A DNA stretch of 64,000 nucleotides from Methylophilaceae bacterium (GTDB lineage Bacteria > Pseudomonadota > Gammaproteobacteria > Burkholderiales > Methylophilaceae). The notes under the pieces are model-generated. The model had not been told where the DNA came from and ran no database searches. It saw only the letters and a list, made by a program, of their open reading frames with translations. Both the position numbers and the translations under genes were made by a program. Shown one piece after another: positions 24,132 through 34,355 of this stretch (positions within the stretch are counted from its first letter, which is position 1; each line of letters starts with the position of its first letter). The DNA is taken from contig CP073759.1 of NCBI GenBank assembly GCA_018398995.1, positions 1,961,577-2,025,576 on the forward strand. The letters run 5' to 3'.

Positions 24132-25346
24132 TTAATTCAGTGCTTTTTCAATACGATCTAGCGCTGTTTGTAAGTTTTCCATAGAGGTTGCAAACGAAAC
24201 GCGGAAATAACCTTCGGCACCAAAAGCAGAGCCTGGGACTACAGCCACATCAAATTGCTCTAGCAAATATTCGGCAAATGCCATATCGGTTGCTTCGGTA
24301 ATCTTACCCGCTTTTTGCAGATTGCTAATGGCTATACGTGCATCAGGAAAAGCATAAAAAGCGCCACCTGCTTTTAAGCAGGTTAAACCTGGCATGGCAT
24401 TAAAACGGTTCACTACATATTCATGGCGCTGTTTAAACGCGTCTACCATCGGCGTAATGCATGCTTGCGAGCCTTCTAGTGCCGCTTGGGCGGCTACTTG
24501 AGAAATAGAGGTTGGATTGCTGGTTGATTGACTTTGCAAAATGCCCATGGCTTTAATAATATATTCAGGACCTGCGGCATAGCCAATACGCCAGCCAGTC
24601 ATTGAGTATGCTTTTGAAACGCCATTGAGCACAATGCAACGGTCTTTGAGTGCTGGGGTTGCATTGAGAATATTATAGAAAGCAGCGCCTGTTAAATTCA
24701 CGTGCTCATACATATCATCCGTTGCCACCAATACATGCGGGTGTTTAAGTAATACTTCACCCAATGCTTTTAGCTCGTCCAATGTGTAAACTGAACCTGT
24801 TGGGTTGGAAGGGGAGTTAAACATCACCAATTTTGTTTTCGGCGTAATGGCGGCTTCTAATTGCGCAGGTAATATTTTAAAGCTTTGCTCAATACCACAT
24901 TCAACAATCATGGGTGTTGCTTCAGCAACTAAGGCAATGTCTGCATAACTGACCCAATATGGCGCTGGTACAACCACTTCATCACCTTTATTTAATACGG
25001 CTAAGCACAGATTAAAAATGGTTTGTTTTCCACCAACGCCCACAATCACTTCATTAATGCTGTAGTCTAAGTGATTGTCTTGTTTAAATTTATTAACAAT
25101 CGCTTTTTTTAATCCTGGAATACCTGTTACTGGTGTGTATTTGGTAAAGCCAGCATCAATGGCTGCTTTTGCCGCATCTTTAATATGTTGGGGTGTATCG
25201 AAATCTGGTTCACCAGCAGCAAGCCCAATTATGGGGCGACCTTCTGCTTTATATTTGCCAGCTTTAGCAGTAATGGCTAATGTTGGAGATTCTTTAATGC
25301 TTAATACTCTATCTGAGAGTGTGAGCTGAGACGATGATTTAACCAA
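24132..25346 (-). CDS. aspC: Class I PLP aminotransferase, aspartate aminotransferase type
   Basis: 404 residues of the aminotransferase Ib group: LAAGEPDFDTPQHI, KYTPVTGIPGLKKAI, VPAPYWVSYADI, FNSPSNPTGSVYT, TDDMYEH and the PLP lysine in NGVSKAYSMTGWRIGYAAG. It transfers amino groups between aspartate and 2-oxoglutarate; some members also use prephenate. The likely start is TTG at 25346, preceded by AAGGGAAG six bases away; no ATG lies before the conserved LSDRVL block. Confidence 0.9.
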   Translation of the reverse strand: MVKSSSQLTLSDRVLSIKESPTLAITAKAGKYKAEGRPIIGLAAGEPDFDTPQHIKDAAKAAIDAGFTKYTPVTGIPGLKKAIVNKFKQDNHLDYSINEVIVGVGGKQTIFNLCLAVLNKGDEVVVPAPYWVSYADIALVAEATPMIVECGIEQSFKILPAQLEAAITPKTKLVMFNSPSNPTGSVYTLDELKALGEVLLKHPHVLVATDDMYEHVNLTGAAFYNILNATPALKDRCIVLNGVSKAYSMTGWRIGYAAGPEYIIKAMGILQSQSTSNPTSISQVAAQAALEGSQACITPMVDAFKQRHEYVVNRFNAMPGLTCLKAGGAFYAFPDARIAISNLQKAGKITEATDMAFAEYLLEQFDVAVVPGSAFGAEGYFRVSFATSMENLQTALDRIEKALN

Positions 25347-25493
25347 GATTCGCTTCCCTTAATGCAAAAAAATGAGTGAAATAAAATCGACTATTTTACG
25401 CAAAAAAAAGAAGTTTAGATATAAGCGGCTCATTCAAATCTAAAAAGCGGGCGAGAATCGCTTTTTAGACAGATGATAAGCATGGATTAGCTA

Positions 25494-26507
25494 TTAACAA
25501 CGCTCAGTGCATTCCACAATTTTTTTGTATTGGGCGCCAATTTCTTTATCGATATTATTTAATGCAGCATACACACTATTTAGCTCTGTGGTGTCCCCAC
25601 GCCTTTTAGCTAAATCGCCAACTTTGATCCAAGCATCGATATTGTCGCCATCAAGCGAAAGCGAGTGGTGATAAGTATCATTGGCCAACGCTAATTTATC
25701 CATATTTTCTTGGCTCAATGCTAACGCAAACCAAGCATCTGCGCTTAACGGCTCTGCTTTTGTCCAACGCGTTGCAACTTCTTCCAGTTTGGGCCAATCA
25801 TAGCGTGACTCAGGGACGGCAGCTTGCATATAAAATGGTTTTTTATCTTCGTCTTCTTCCCACAGAGCTATGCCTGAAATAGGAAATTGTGTAATCTCGG
25901 GCAGGGCTTCAAGTGATTGTATCCATTCTACAGGTAGTGCGAAATGAATACTGCCACCTCTGCCAGCAGTTTTAAATGTGTTAATGCCAACAAGATAGCC
26001 ATCTAAATCAAACAAACCACTGCCGCTTGCGCCCATTAAAAATTTAGCATTCGTGCGAATAACTTTTCCAGGATTGCCGTCATACAAGCCATTAACGCTA
26101 CCTTTGGAGGTGAGTGGTGCTGGTGAGCCACTAGAGTGACCAATGCCAGCCACTTCTTGGCCGCGTTTCAAACTGGTGCTACTGCCAATTCTGACTGGTT
26201 TTACTGGCAAACCAGATGTGCTAACCAAACATAAATCGTGCCATGCATCTGCTTTAACTGCCGTAATTTCGTAGGCATCTTCGCCACGTGAAATCCAAGG
26301 TTGTTTGGTAGTGCGCAATACGTGACAATTGGTGATGACTTTATCGGTATCTACCACAACACCAGAGCCATAAGCCATGCCGCCAGCATCATTAAAACCA
26401 CGCACCATGACAATGCTAAAGTAGGATTCAATTAATGCTTTTTTATCGTAAGCAAAACCAGTATTTGCTGTTAACAGCATTACTAAAGCGATGAGTGCTA
26501 TTCTCAT
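25494..26507 (-). CDS. Secreted trypsin-like serine protease with TPR-like C-terminus
   Basis: 337 residues. A signal peptide covers residues 1-19 (ALIALVMLLTANTGFA). The trypsin-like fold shows His62 (VITNCHVL), Asp91 (DAWHDLCLVS) and Ser161 (MGASGSGLFD), a complete catalytic triad. After about residue 235 the chain is helical with TPR-like sequence (ADAWFALALSQENMDKLALA and IDAWIKVGDLAKRRGDT). It should act in the periplasm or outside the cell; the target is unknown. There is no PDZ domain, so it is not a DegP type. It is divergent from uvrB. Confidence 0.85.
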   Translation of the reverse strand: MRIALIALVMLLTANTGFAYDKKALIESYFSIVMVRGFNDAGGMAYGSGVVVDTDKVITNCHVLRTTKQPWISRGEDAYEITAVKADAWHDLCLVSTSGLPVKPVRIGSSTSLKRGQEVAGIGHSSGSPAPLTSKGSVNGLYDGNPGKVIRTNAKFLMGASGSGLFDLDGYLVGINTFKTAGRGGSIHFALPVEWIQSLEALPEITQFPISGIALWEEDEDKKPFYMQAAVPESRYDWPKLEEVATRWTKAEPLSADAWFALALSQENMDKLALANDTYHHSLSLDGDNIDAWIKVGDLAKRRGDTTELNSVYAALNNIDKEIGAQYKKIVECTERC

Positions 26508-26655
26508 GAGTGACTCTCTGTAATTAAGTGTATGTTAATGACTTTTGCTAGCGCGTTAGGTTCCCTATTAACTTGCTTTTTCGTTGCATTAGCATCAGCA
26601 ATCTGAATAAAGCCTGTTAAAATCAAGTGTTGTTTTAAATGAATTGAGTAGATAC

Positions 26656-28674
26656 GTGTTTGTTAATTTTCCGAATAGTCAATATCAACTTTTTCAGCCA
26701 TTCCCACCCGCAGGCGATCAGCCACAAGCGATTGAAAAGCTGACGCAAGGTATTCATGATGGCTTGAAATACCAAACCTTGTTAGGCGTAACAGGTTCTG
26801 GCAAAACCTATACCATGGCTAATGTGATTGCAAGAACAGGTCGTCCAGCCATTGTGATGGCTCCGAATAAAACACTGGCTGCCCAACTATATAGCGAGTT
26901 TAGAGAGTTTTTCCCAAACAATGCTGTTGAATATTTTGTTAGTTATTATGACTATTATCAGCCAGAAGCCTATGTGCCATCCCGTGATGTCTTTATTGAA
27001 AAAGATTCCAGTATTAATGACCACATTGAGCAGATGCGACTTTCTGCGACCAAGGCCTTATTAGAGCGCGAAGATGCGATTATTGTGGCGTCGGTTTCTG
27101 CTATTTATGGTATTGGCGATCCCCAAGATTATCATGCCATGGTATTGCACTTAAAGCAGGGCGATAAAATGGTACAGCGCGATGCAATTGATATTTTAAT
27201 TGGCATGCAATACAAGCGAAATGATATTGATTTTAGTCGCGGTAGCTTTCGTGTTCGCGGCGATATGATTGATATTTTTCCAGCAGAAAATAACGAGACA
27301 GCGGTGCGCGTGAGTTTGTTTGATGATGAGGTGGAAAGCATCTCGCTATTCGATCCATTAACTGGTGAAATATTTGACAAAATCAAGCGTTTTACCATCT
27401 ATCCAAAAAGCCATTATGTGACAACGCGCGACACCACAGTGCGTGCTATTGAGACAATTAAATCAGAGTTACGTGACCGTGTTGATTTTTTTGTGAAAGA
27501 ACAAAAGCTAGTCGAAGCGCAACGTATTGAGCAACGAACGCGCTTTGATTTAGAAATGCTCAATGAAATTGGTTTTTGCAAAGGCATTGAGAACTACTCA
27601 CGGCATTTGTCTGGTGCAAAAGCCGGCGAGCCACCACCGACTTTAATTGACTATTTGCCCGATGATGCTTTGATGATTTTGGATGAAAGCCATGTGACAA
27701 TTCCACAAATTGGCGCCATGTATAAAGGCGATAGGGCGCGTAAAGCCAACTTGGTTGATTATGGTTGGCGCTTGCCTTCTGCTATGGATAATAGGCCGCT
27801 TAAGTTTGAAGAGTTTGAAAAGATTATGCGGCAAGCAGTATTTATTTCAGCAACGCCAGCTAATTACGAGGCAGAAAAACAACAGCAAGTGGTTGAGATG
27901 ATTGCTAGGCCAACTGGCTTGATTGATCCTGAAATTATTGTTAAACCAGCTGATACGCAAGTGGATGATTTATTGAGTGAAATTAAGCTCAGAACCGATG
28001 TTGGTGAGCGCGTATTAGCGACAACGCTAACCAAACGCATGGCTGAAGATTTAACCGATTATCTCAGCGACCATGGTATCAAAGTACGTTATTTGCATAG
28101 CGATATTGATACGGTGGAGCGTGTAGAAATTATCCGTGATTTGCGGTTAGGCGAGTTTGATGTGTTAGTAGGTATTAATTTGCTCCGCGAAGGTTTGGAT
28201 ATACCTGAGGTTTCGTTGGTTGCTGTGTTAGACGCAGATAAAGAAGGTTTTTTGCGTTCAGAGCGTTCATTGATTCAAACGGCTGGTCGAGCCGCACGAA
28301 ATTTAAATGGTAAAGTAATTTTTTATGCCAACAGCATTACCAAAAGTATGAAGGCCGCAATGGATGAAACCACACGCAGGCGCACCATACAAACAGCATT
28401 TAACAAAGAGCATGGCATTGTTCCTAAGGGAGTGACTAAAAAAATTAAAGACATTATCGATGGCGTTTACGATATGGATGAAGGTAAGCGCGAGCGCAAA
28501 GCGGCGCAAGAGCAAGCCAGCTATGAAAGTTTGAGTGTGAAGCAACTGTCTAAGGAATTTAAACGAATTGAAAAACAGATGCACGATGCCGCTAAGAATT
28601 TGGAGTTTGAAAAAGCGGCCGACTACAGAGATCAATTAAAAACCCTCAAAGCCAAGCTATTAGAAGTTAGTTAA
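26656..28674 (+). CDS. uvrB: UvrABC system protein B
   Basis: About 672 residues. Motifs include [16 protein letters not shown] (Walker A), the beta-hairpin [35 protein letters not shown], the [17 protein letters not shown] block, [20 protein letters not shown] and the C-terminal UVR coiled coil [20 protein letters not shown] that contacts UvrC. UvrB verifies DNA damage in nucleotide excision repair. The open frame begins with TTG at 26644, but GTG at 26656 fits the family start ([21 protein letters not shown]) with GAG seven bases upstream. Confidence 0.97.
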   Translation: MFVNFPNSQYQLFQPFPPAGDQPQAIEKLTQGIHDGLKYQTLLGVTGSGKTYTMANVIARTGRPAIVMAPNKTLAAQLYSEFREFFPNNAVEYFVSYYDYYQPEAYVPSRDVFIEKDSSINDHIEQMRLSATKALLEREDAIIVASVSAIYGIGDPQDYHAMVLHLKQGDKMVQRDAIDILIGMQYKRNDIDFSRGSFRVRGDMIDIFPAENNETAVRVSLFDDEVESISLFDPLTGEIFDKIKRFTIYPKSHYVTTRDTTVRAIETIKSELRDRVDFFVKEQKLVEAQRIEQRTRFDLEMLNEIGFCKGIENYSRHLSGAKAGEPPPTLIDYLPDDALMILDESHVTIPQIGAMYKGDRARKANLVDYGWRLPSAMDNRPLKFEEFEKIMRQAVFISATPANYEAEKQQQVVEMIARPTGLIDPEIIVKPADTQVDDLLSEIKLRTDVGERVLATTLTKRMAEDLTDYLSDHGIKVRYLHSDIDTVERVEIIRDLRLGEFDVLVGINLLREGLDIPEVSLVAVLDADKEGFLRSERSLIQTAGRAARNLNGKVIFYANSITKSMKAAMDETTRRRTIQTAFNKEHGIVPKGVTKKIKDIIDGVYDMDEGKRERKAAQEQASYESLSVKQLSKEFKRIEKQMHDAAKNLEFEKAADYRDQLKTLKAKLLEVS

Positions 28675-28718
28675 TATCAAATAAATCAGACTGTTATTTT
28701 ATATAATTAAAGTTAAAT

Positions 28719-28982
28719 ATGAATATTGTAGATTATATTGGTAGCTTTGCTGCCACTTGCACCACTGTTGCTTTTATTCCGCAAGCCATTCAATCGTATC
28801 GCACCAGGGACTTATCGGGGATTTCGTTGCCCATGTATAGCATATTTACAGCAGGTGTGATGTTTTGGCTAGTCTATGGTCTACTGAAGCACGATTGGCC
28901 CATTATTATCGCCAATCTCATTACGGTGGCTTTATCTGCCATGATATTGATACTTAAAATCAATGAGATGCTTAAGCAATAA
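28719..28982 (+). CDS. SemiSWEET-type sugar transporter (PQ-loop, MtN3)
   Basis: 87 residues with three membrane helices (about 5-25, 37-55 and 62-82) and the PQ-loop block TTVAFIPQAIQSYRTRDLSGIS. SemiSWEETs work as dimers and let sugars cross the inner membrane by facilitated diffusion. It lies 44 bases after uvrB on the same strand, without an obvious promoter or terminator between, so it may be read through from uvrB. Confidence 0.9.
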   Translation: MNIVDYIGSFAATCTTVAFIPQAIQSYRTRDLSGISLPMYSIFTAGVMFWLVYGLLKHDWPIIIANLITVALSAMILILKINEMLKQ

Positions 28983-29086
28983 ACCAATTGGCAACATGCT
29001 AAAAATAAACGTACTGTCAAAAGATGATTGCAATGATAACTGTTAGAGAGGTTGCCCAATATGAAGAAGTCTTTATTGAGTAAGCA

Positions 29087-29830
29087 ATGATTAGTGTTGC
29101 TACTTTTAATATTCACAAAGGGTTTACGCATTTTAACGCAAGGTTTTCATTGCAAAGCCAGCGCGATATGCTCAGAAAGTTAAATGCTGATGTGATTTTT
29201 TTACAAGAGGTGCAAGACACACACATCAAGCACCGTGCGCGCTTTAATGCATGGTCTACTTCTGGCCAATTAGAGTATTTGGCAGATTCGATTTGGTCAC
29301 AATATGCTTATGGTAAAAATGCGGCCTATCCAGCAGGTCATCATGGTAATGCTTTGTTATCAAAATTTCCCATTGTGCATACCTTTAATCAAGATATTTC
29401 TGCGCATACAGCCGAACAGCGTGGCATGTTGCATTGCATTATTGATATGCCAGAATGGGAATTACCTTTGCATACTATTTGTTTGCATTTGGGCTTATTG
29501 GCAACGTGGCGACGCAAACAATTAAACGATGTTGCCCAATTTATAGAGCAACAAATACCAGCAGATGCCCCATTAATTATTGCAGGTGATTTTAATGATT
29601 GGAGTACACGTGCTGGATATGATTTTGCTAAGCGTTTAAAACTGAAGGAAGTGTTTGAGCATCACTTGGGCGCGCATGCGCGTAGTTTTCCTGCTTGGTT
29701 ACCTATTTTAAAAGTCGATCGTATTTATGTGCGAGGTTTTGATGTAAAGCAGGTGAAAGTACATGCAGGGGCAAGGTTGCTTGCACTTTCTGATCATGCG
29801 GTACTAACCGCTACCTTAAACAGAGTTTGA
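29087..29830 (+). CDS. Endonuclease/exonuclease/phosphatase-fold protein (YbhP-like)
   Basis: 247 residues with the EEP fold: ATFNIHKGF, IFLQEVQDTH, GNALLSKFPI, HLGLLATWRRKQ, IIAGDFNDW and LSDHAVLTATL at the C-terminus, giving the metal and catalytic residues (Asn, Glu, Asp-Asn, Asp-His). It overlaps the cardiolipin synthase start by one base, the same pair as E. coli ybhP-clsB, so a role near phospholipid metabolism is likely. A nine-codon ORF (29061-29090) overlaps its start in an ATGA. Confidence 0.88.
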   Translation: MISVATFNIHKGFTHFNARFSLQSQRDMLRKLNADVIFLQEVQDTHIKHRARFNAWSTSGQLEYLADSIWSQYAYGKNAAYPAGHHGNALLSKFPIVHTFNQDISAHTAEQRGMLHCIIDMPEWELPLHTICLHLGLLATWRRKQLNDVAQFIEQQIPADAPLIIAGDFNDWSTRAGYDFAKRLKLKEVFEHHLGAHARSFPAWLPILKVDRIYVRGFDVKQVKVHAGARLLALSDHAVLTATLNRV

Positions 29831-30993
29831 TGCAGTTTTCATCCAACAATAAAGTGACATTATTGCGCGGAGGAGCCGCGTTTTTTCCAGCTTTAGAGCA
29901 GGCTATAGAGCAGGCAAAAGTTGCAATTTACCTACAAACCTATATCTATGCAGCAGATGCAACAGGCATTCGCATTGGTAATGCATTAAAAAAGGCAGCA
30001 TTAAGAGGGGTATCGGTCAATCTACTACTGGATGGGTTTGGCAGCAAAGATTTGACTAAAGACTATATTGATGAATTACAACAAGTAGGTGTGAAGCTAA
30101 TGTTCTATCGGCCTAATATTTCGCCATGGACACTGCAAAAAAGACGTTTAATTCGTATGCATCGAAAGGTGGCAGTCATGGATGGCTTCATTGGTTTTGT
30201 GGGTGGCATTAACATCATTAACGATAACCATAATCACGATCAAGCAAGCCCGCGTATTGATTATGCCGTCAAACTTGAAGGCGCTATTGTGCTGGAGATA
30301 CAAGAGAGTGTGCGTAAGTTGTGGCAACGCATGTCCTGGATAGCAAGGTTCAGTGGAAAATTAAAACCAAAGTTAAAGCCAAAGTTAAAACAATCACTGA
30401 CAGAAGTAAAAGGCAATACCAAGGTGGCTTTTGTAACCCGTAGCAACGTCTTGCATCGACATGATATTGAACATGCGTATTTACAGGCAATTCATGATGC
30501 GCAAACAGAAATCATCATAGCCAATGCCTATTTTCTACCCAGTAAACGATTTCGAAAAGCATTATTAGCCGCCGCCAAGCGAGGGGTTCAGGTTAAGTTG
30601 CTGCTACAAGGCCGCAAAGAATATCTATTCATGTTTGCCACAAATGCCCTATACCGTCATTTTTTACATGCAGGTATTCAAATCTATGAATATAGAAAAA
30701 ACTATTTGCACTGTAAAGTTGCGGTAGTTGATTGCCATTGGGCAACGGTAGGCTCATCCAATATTGATCCGCTGAGTTTAATGTTAGCCAACGAAGCAAA
30801 CGTAGTGATAGAAGACCAGCAGTTTGCCAATGAATTAAGGATAGAAATTGAGCATACCATCCACCACGCCGAAGCAATAACGCTAACGATGTGGGAAAAA
30901 ACTAGCCGATTGACGCAGGTCTTTTCTTGGCTGATTCATGGCCTAGTAAAAGTTTTTCTAGGGTTTGTAGTTAATCAAGAAGATAAAGATTAA
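29830..30993 (+). CDS. clsB: Cardiolipin synthase, ClsB-type
   Basis: 387 residues of the phospholipase D superfamily with two HKD motifs: HRKVAVMDGFIGFVGGIN (His111, Lys113, Asp118) and HCKVAVVDCHWATVGSSNID near 295. It has no N-terminal membrane helices, as in ClsB rather than ClsA. It makes cardiolipin from phosphatidylglycerol, or from PG and PE, at the inner membrane. The ATG overlaps the upstream stop in TGATG; the frame also has TTG at 29827. Confidence 0.92.
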   Translation: MQFSSNNKVTLLRGGAAFFPALEQAIEQAKVAIYLQTYIYAADATGIRIGNALKKAALRGVSVNLLLDGFGSKDLTKDYIDELQQVGVKLMFYRPNISPWTLQKRRLIRMHRKVAVMDGFIGFVGGINIINDNHNHDQASPRIDYAVKLEGAIVLEIQESVRKLWQRMSWIARFSGKLKPKLKPKLKQSLTEVKGNTKVAFVTRSNVLHRHDIEHAYLQAIHDAQTEIIIANAYFLPSKRFRKALLAAAKRGVQVKLLLQGRKEYLFMFATNALYRHFLHAGIQIYEYRKNYLHCKVAVVDCHWATVGSSNIDPLSLMLANEANVVIEDQQFANELRIEIEHTIHHAEAITLTMWEKTSRLTQVFSWLIHGLVKVFLGFVVNQEDKD

Positions 30994-31065
30994 AGTCAAA
31001 CGCACCAATGTATTAGTGTCAGGCTTCAGCTAATAAGGTGAGCGTATTGACTCGATTAAAATGCA

Positions 31066-31740
31066 TTAGCTGTGTGGTTTTTTGCGTCTAAATAGTCGTG
31101 GATTGCCCCTTATAAAGGCATGAATCCAGCGTTCGAGAAATGATTCGTTCTTGGCTGTTTTTAGATAACCATAACCTAACACAGCAATGACAAAGGCCCC
31201 CAACGTATCTACAATGAGATCCCACATCGTGTCAGTTAAACCTGAGGGGTCGCCAAGCATTGGCTTTTGCATATTCATGCCAAAAAAGCCATCCATGGCA
31301 AACTCAAAGATTTCCCAAAGCGCTCCAACACCCACCGCAAACAGAAAGGCAAAAAAAGCAACAAATCCTGGCTTCATATTGACGCCAATCTTTTCTGTCT
31401 CGTTGAGTACATAGACCAATAAAAAACCAACAATACCTAGCAGCACCCCAGATACCGTATGAAGGGCGATATCCCACCACCAGTAACGGGTATAGTAATC
31501 ATGAATTTCACCAAGAAATAACGATGCAAAAATAAAAGCAATGGCAATCAGTACAAATTCAGCAGGAATAAACACGTGAAAGTGTTTTTGTAGATACAGG
31601 GGTGCGAATGTAATCAAAATAATGCCACTTGTGATGACAGCATTAAACCATTGCTGTGACCATATTTCAGCTACTAGCCCAAGCATTAACAGTGCCTGAA
31701 GAATAAAAGTAAGGCGTCTGTGTATCGTGATTTCTATCAT
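31066..31740 (-). CDS. YjdF-like inner membrane protein (DUF2238)
   Basis: 224 residues with about six membrane spans. The DUF2238 signature is seen as FLGEIHDYYTRYWWWDIALH, VGALWEIFEFAMDGFFG and DTMWDLIVDTLGAFVIAVLG. Its function is unknown in E. coli as well. It is convergent with clsB; the 72-base gap has no clear hairpin. Confidence 0.85.
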   Translation of the reverse strand: MIEITIHRRLTFILQALLMLGLVAEIWSQQWFNAVITSGIILITFAPLYLQKHFHVFIPAEFVLIAIAFIFASLFLGEIHDYYTRYWWWDIALHTVSGVLLGIVGFLLVYVLNETEKIGVNMKPGFVAFFAFLFAVGVGALWEIFEFAMDGFFGMNMQKPMLGDPSGLTDTMWDLIVDTLGAFVIAVLGYGYLKTAKNESFLERWIHAFIRGNPRLFRRKKPHS

Positions 31741-32136
31741 CTATTTCTCCAATAAAACGATGCTGTAACGTTACAAATCTAGCTTTAAACAACTTATTTT
31801 GCTATCCGCTCACCGTTTTGTCGATTAGTTTTAAAGGCAGGTTTTTTTTGAAATAAAGGTATGCTTGGTAATTAATCAATGCTCTTGTCATTCAATATGC
31901 TTGCGTTTCAACGCTACCTCAACCCAGAACAATGTGAGTTTTGAACGGGTTTTCATGACTTCACACATCATTTTACTAAAAGCTTTAAATGATACAAGTT
32001 GGCATATCCATTACCAAAGTCGTCGATAAAGTGATACTACGTTGTAAATGCCACATTGTATTCAATGCCAGATGATAATTGTTCACTCGACAAAAAGATG
32101 GCTAAAATGTGTATTTTGGAGAAATACTGCGTATGG
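31741..32136. other. 396-base region with no recognised gene
   Basis: Both strands were read. Only ORFs shorter than 30 codons without good ribosome-binding sites are present, and no repeat, tRNA or terminator stands out. It separates yjdF and the helicase gene, both on the minus strand. Confidence 0.6.
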
Positions 32137-33666
32137 CTATCGTTTTACAAAACCATGATTCAGGTCTATTTCTTTACTGGTGTCGCCGTAACCTTTCTGG
32201 GTTAACAGTGCTTGTTTGATGTAGTTGCTGACTTTATTTCTTAGTGCGGAAATTGTTGCTTGCTCTGTAAAAATAGTCGGAAACTGATAACTTAACCATG
32301 CGTAAAGACTGATATGCTGACTTAGGATTTCTGCTTGTTGCAGGTGTCTCTCGCTGCCGCCATTGAGCCAGTTTGGGGCAAACGGCATGGGGTGAGGTTT
32401 GTCTTGATAAATGCTAGTAACGCATTGAATAAAATAGTCTTTTTCAATAGGCACTTGGATAGAGAGCGGGGCACAGGCAAGCGCAAATTTATCTTTGAAC
32501 GCCATATTAGGTGCAACTTCATCAACGATAACTGCTTGTTTATATTGGGCAACAACGTGTGCATGTTGGCACAGCTGATCTTGACGGTGATAATGTTCAG
32601 CTAAATAGGCGATACATTCTGCTAGGCGATTGGTGTGCAATTGATTGGCAACCTCTTCACAATTACTGAGCTGCATAGCAATTGGCAGGTGTGTAATGGT
32701 GGCAGTATCGTCGGCATTTAGCATATGCTCGATATGGATTTGTTCATCGTCTTCTAATACATTCACATAACCCGTCTCATAGACACCGTAACGACCTGCA
32801 CGCCCCGCAATTTGGCGTACCTCGGTGACGTTTAAATAACGCGAGGCAATGCCATCAAATTTATGAATATTGGCAAATATTACTCGTCTAATTGGTAAAT
32901 TGAGACCCATCCCAATTGCATCGGTTGCAACCAATATATCTGCATCCCCTGATAAAAACCGTTCTGACTCGTGACGTCTAACTTCTGGTGAGAGTGCGCC
33001 GTAAATACTGGCGACTTTAAAACCCCAGTTTCTGAATCTGGCTGAGAGCGTCAGCACATCTTTACGACTAAAAGTGACAATCGCATCCCCTTTTTGTAGC
33101 TGATGTTTGAGCTTTTGCTTGCTGTAACGTTTGCCACATAAGCTGTTTTGTTCAAGTATCAGTGGTGTTTTGCGATCTAAATAAGTGATGTCATACATTT
33201 CTCTTAAAGCATCCAAAGCCTTGGTACAAAGCTGGGTCACAGCATGAGAGCCGCAAATATAAACCTGCTTGGCTGGCACCCCAATCAATGCAGCCGTCCA
33301 AGCTTGACCGCGGTCTGGATCCTGTAACATTTGAATTTCATCAATGACAGCAACATCAACGGCTTTGTGACTATGCATCATTTCAATCGTGGAAGCCGTA
33401 TGCTGTGCGCCATCCATATAAATGCGCTCTTCACCCGTAATTAAGTGACACGGTACGCCAGCTTGCACCAATCGATCGCGTACTTCCATTGCAAGTAATC
33501 GTAAGGGTGCTAAATAAAGGCCGCTATTGGCGTCAATTAATGCGTTCAAAGCATGGTAAGTTTTGCCTGAGTTGGTTGGCCCCAGATAAAAGTGGTGTTG
33601 TCGATTTAATTGTCTTGCTAAGGTAAAGCGGTTGGCATAGGCCGCGAATAGGTAGAGAGGGCGCAA
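32137..33666 (-). CDS. Suv3-like ATP-dependent RNA helicase
   Basis: 509 residues of the Suv3 group of SF2 helicases. Motif I is LGPTNSGKTYHA (29-38), motif II VIDEIQM (DEIQ at 109-112, the Suv3 form), motif III region ICGSHA, motif V ILVATDAIGMGLNLP (245-258) and motif VI RQIAGRAGRYG (284-294); KFDGIASRYLN is also Suv3-like. Suv3 unwinds RNA in mitochondria, working with an exonuclease; bacterial members are less studied. The start is TTG at 33666, whose AAGG overlaps the TAA stop of the alternative oxidase gene, so translation of the two is probably coupled. Confidence 0.9.
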   Translation of the reverse strand: MRPLYLFAAYANRFTLARQLNRQHHFYLGPTNSGKTYHALNALIDANSGLYLAPLRLLAMEVRDRLVQAGVPCHLITGEERIYMDGAQHTASTIEMMHSHKAVDVAVIDEIQMLQDPDRGQAWTAALIGVPAKQVYICGSHAVTQLCTKALDALREMYDITYLDRKTPLILEQNSLCGKRYSKQKLKHQLQKGDAIVTFSRKDVLTLSARFRNWGFKVASIYGALSPEVRRHESERFLSGDADILVATDAIGMGLNLPIRRVIFANIHKFDGIASRYLNVTEVRQIAGRAGRYGVYETGYVNVLEDDEQIHIEHMLNADDTATITHLPIAMQLSNCEEVANQLHTNRLAECIAYLAEHYHRQDQLCQHAHVVAQYKQAVIVDEVAPNMAFKDKFALACAPLSIQVPIEKDYFIQCVTSIYQDKPHPMPFAPNWLNGGSERHLQQAEILSQHISLYAWLSYQFPTIFTEQATISALRNKVSNYIKQALLTQKGYGDTSKEIDLNHGFVKR

Positions 33667-33675
33667 AAGTAAACC

Positions 33676-34278
33676 TTATTGCAGTATGTTAGCAAAATCA
33701 TGATTCACATCACGATGATTCATTTCATCTTGACGAACGGCAATGACCACATCCTTGAGTGTAGCGTCAGCTGGTAAATTCCAATACTGAATGGCGATTG
33801 CTGGCGCATTCACATTGGGATAAGTACCATTTTCAATACCAGCAAGATACTCGGTATAACTATAAACTGCCTCCTCTTCAAAGTAAGCCACTAATCGATG
33901 TGCTGTTTTGCTAGACACAAGATAAAGTAAAAAGAACAAGTTATAAAAAATACCTTGGGCAATAATAATGAGTGTTCTTTCAAACCAGCTGGGTTGTGCA
34001 ATTTCAATGAAAGTCATCAAATGCATGCGTTCATTTTCTGCTTCATCTAATAAGGTTCTAATCCAACCATCGTCAGATTTCATCAACCTTAACGATTTTA
34101 AATGTTGAATTGCACCCCCAACCATACCAGGAACTGCTGCAACGGTCTCAAGTACAACAGCACGGTGACCATAACGACCACTAAAAAAAGCATCCGCAAA
34201 AAATCTTAAACATTTTGTAATTGCCAACGCCACTCTATCTGAACAGTTTTTGGGTTGATAATGCGTTTCTGAATGCAT
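33676..34278 (-). CDS. aox: Alternative oxidase (cyanide-insensitive ubiquinol oxidase)
   Basis: 200 residues, the core of AOX without a transit peptide. Di-iron ligands appear in all four expected places: LET (Glu44), NERMHL (Glu83, His86), [12 protein letters not shown] (134-144) and [12 protein letters not shown] (Glu185, His188); the two amphipathic membrane-binding helices lie around 90-130. It oxidises ubiquinol and reduces oxygen to water on the inner membrane without pumping protons. The ATG at 34278 has AGGA eight bases upstream. The Suv3-like helicase follows by nine bases. AOX is patchy in bacteria, which suggests transfer or retention in specific lineages. Confidence 0.93.
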   Translation of the reverse strand: MHSETHYQPKNCSDRVALAITKCLRFFADAFFSGRYGHRAVVLETVAAVPGMVGGAIQHLKSLRLMKSDDGWIRTLLDEAENERMHLMTFIEIAQPSWFERTLIIIAQGIFYNLFFLLYLVSSKTAHRLVAYFEEEAVYSYTEYLAGIENGTYPNVNAPAIAIQYWNLPADATLKDVVIAVRQDEMNHRDVNHDFANILQ

Positions 34279-34355
34279 GACTGATTTCCTGTTTTAACAC
34301 TAGATATTCATCGGACAATATGTCGAACAAATAATTGCTTAACAAGATAAATTTT

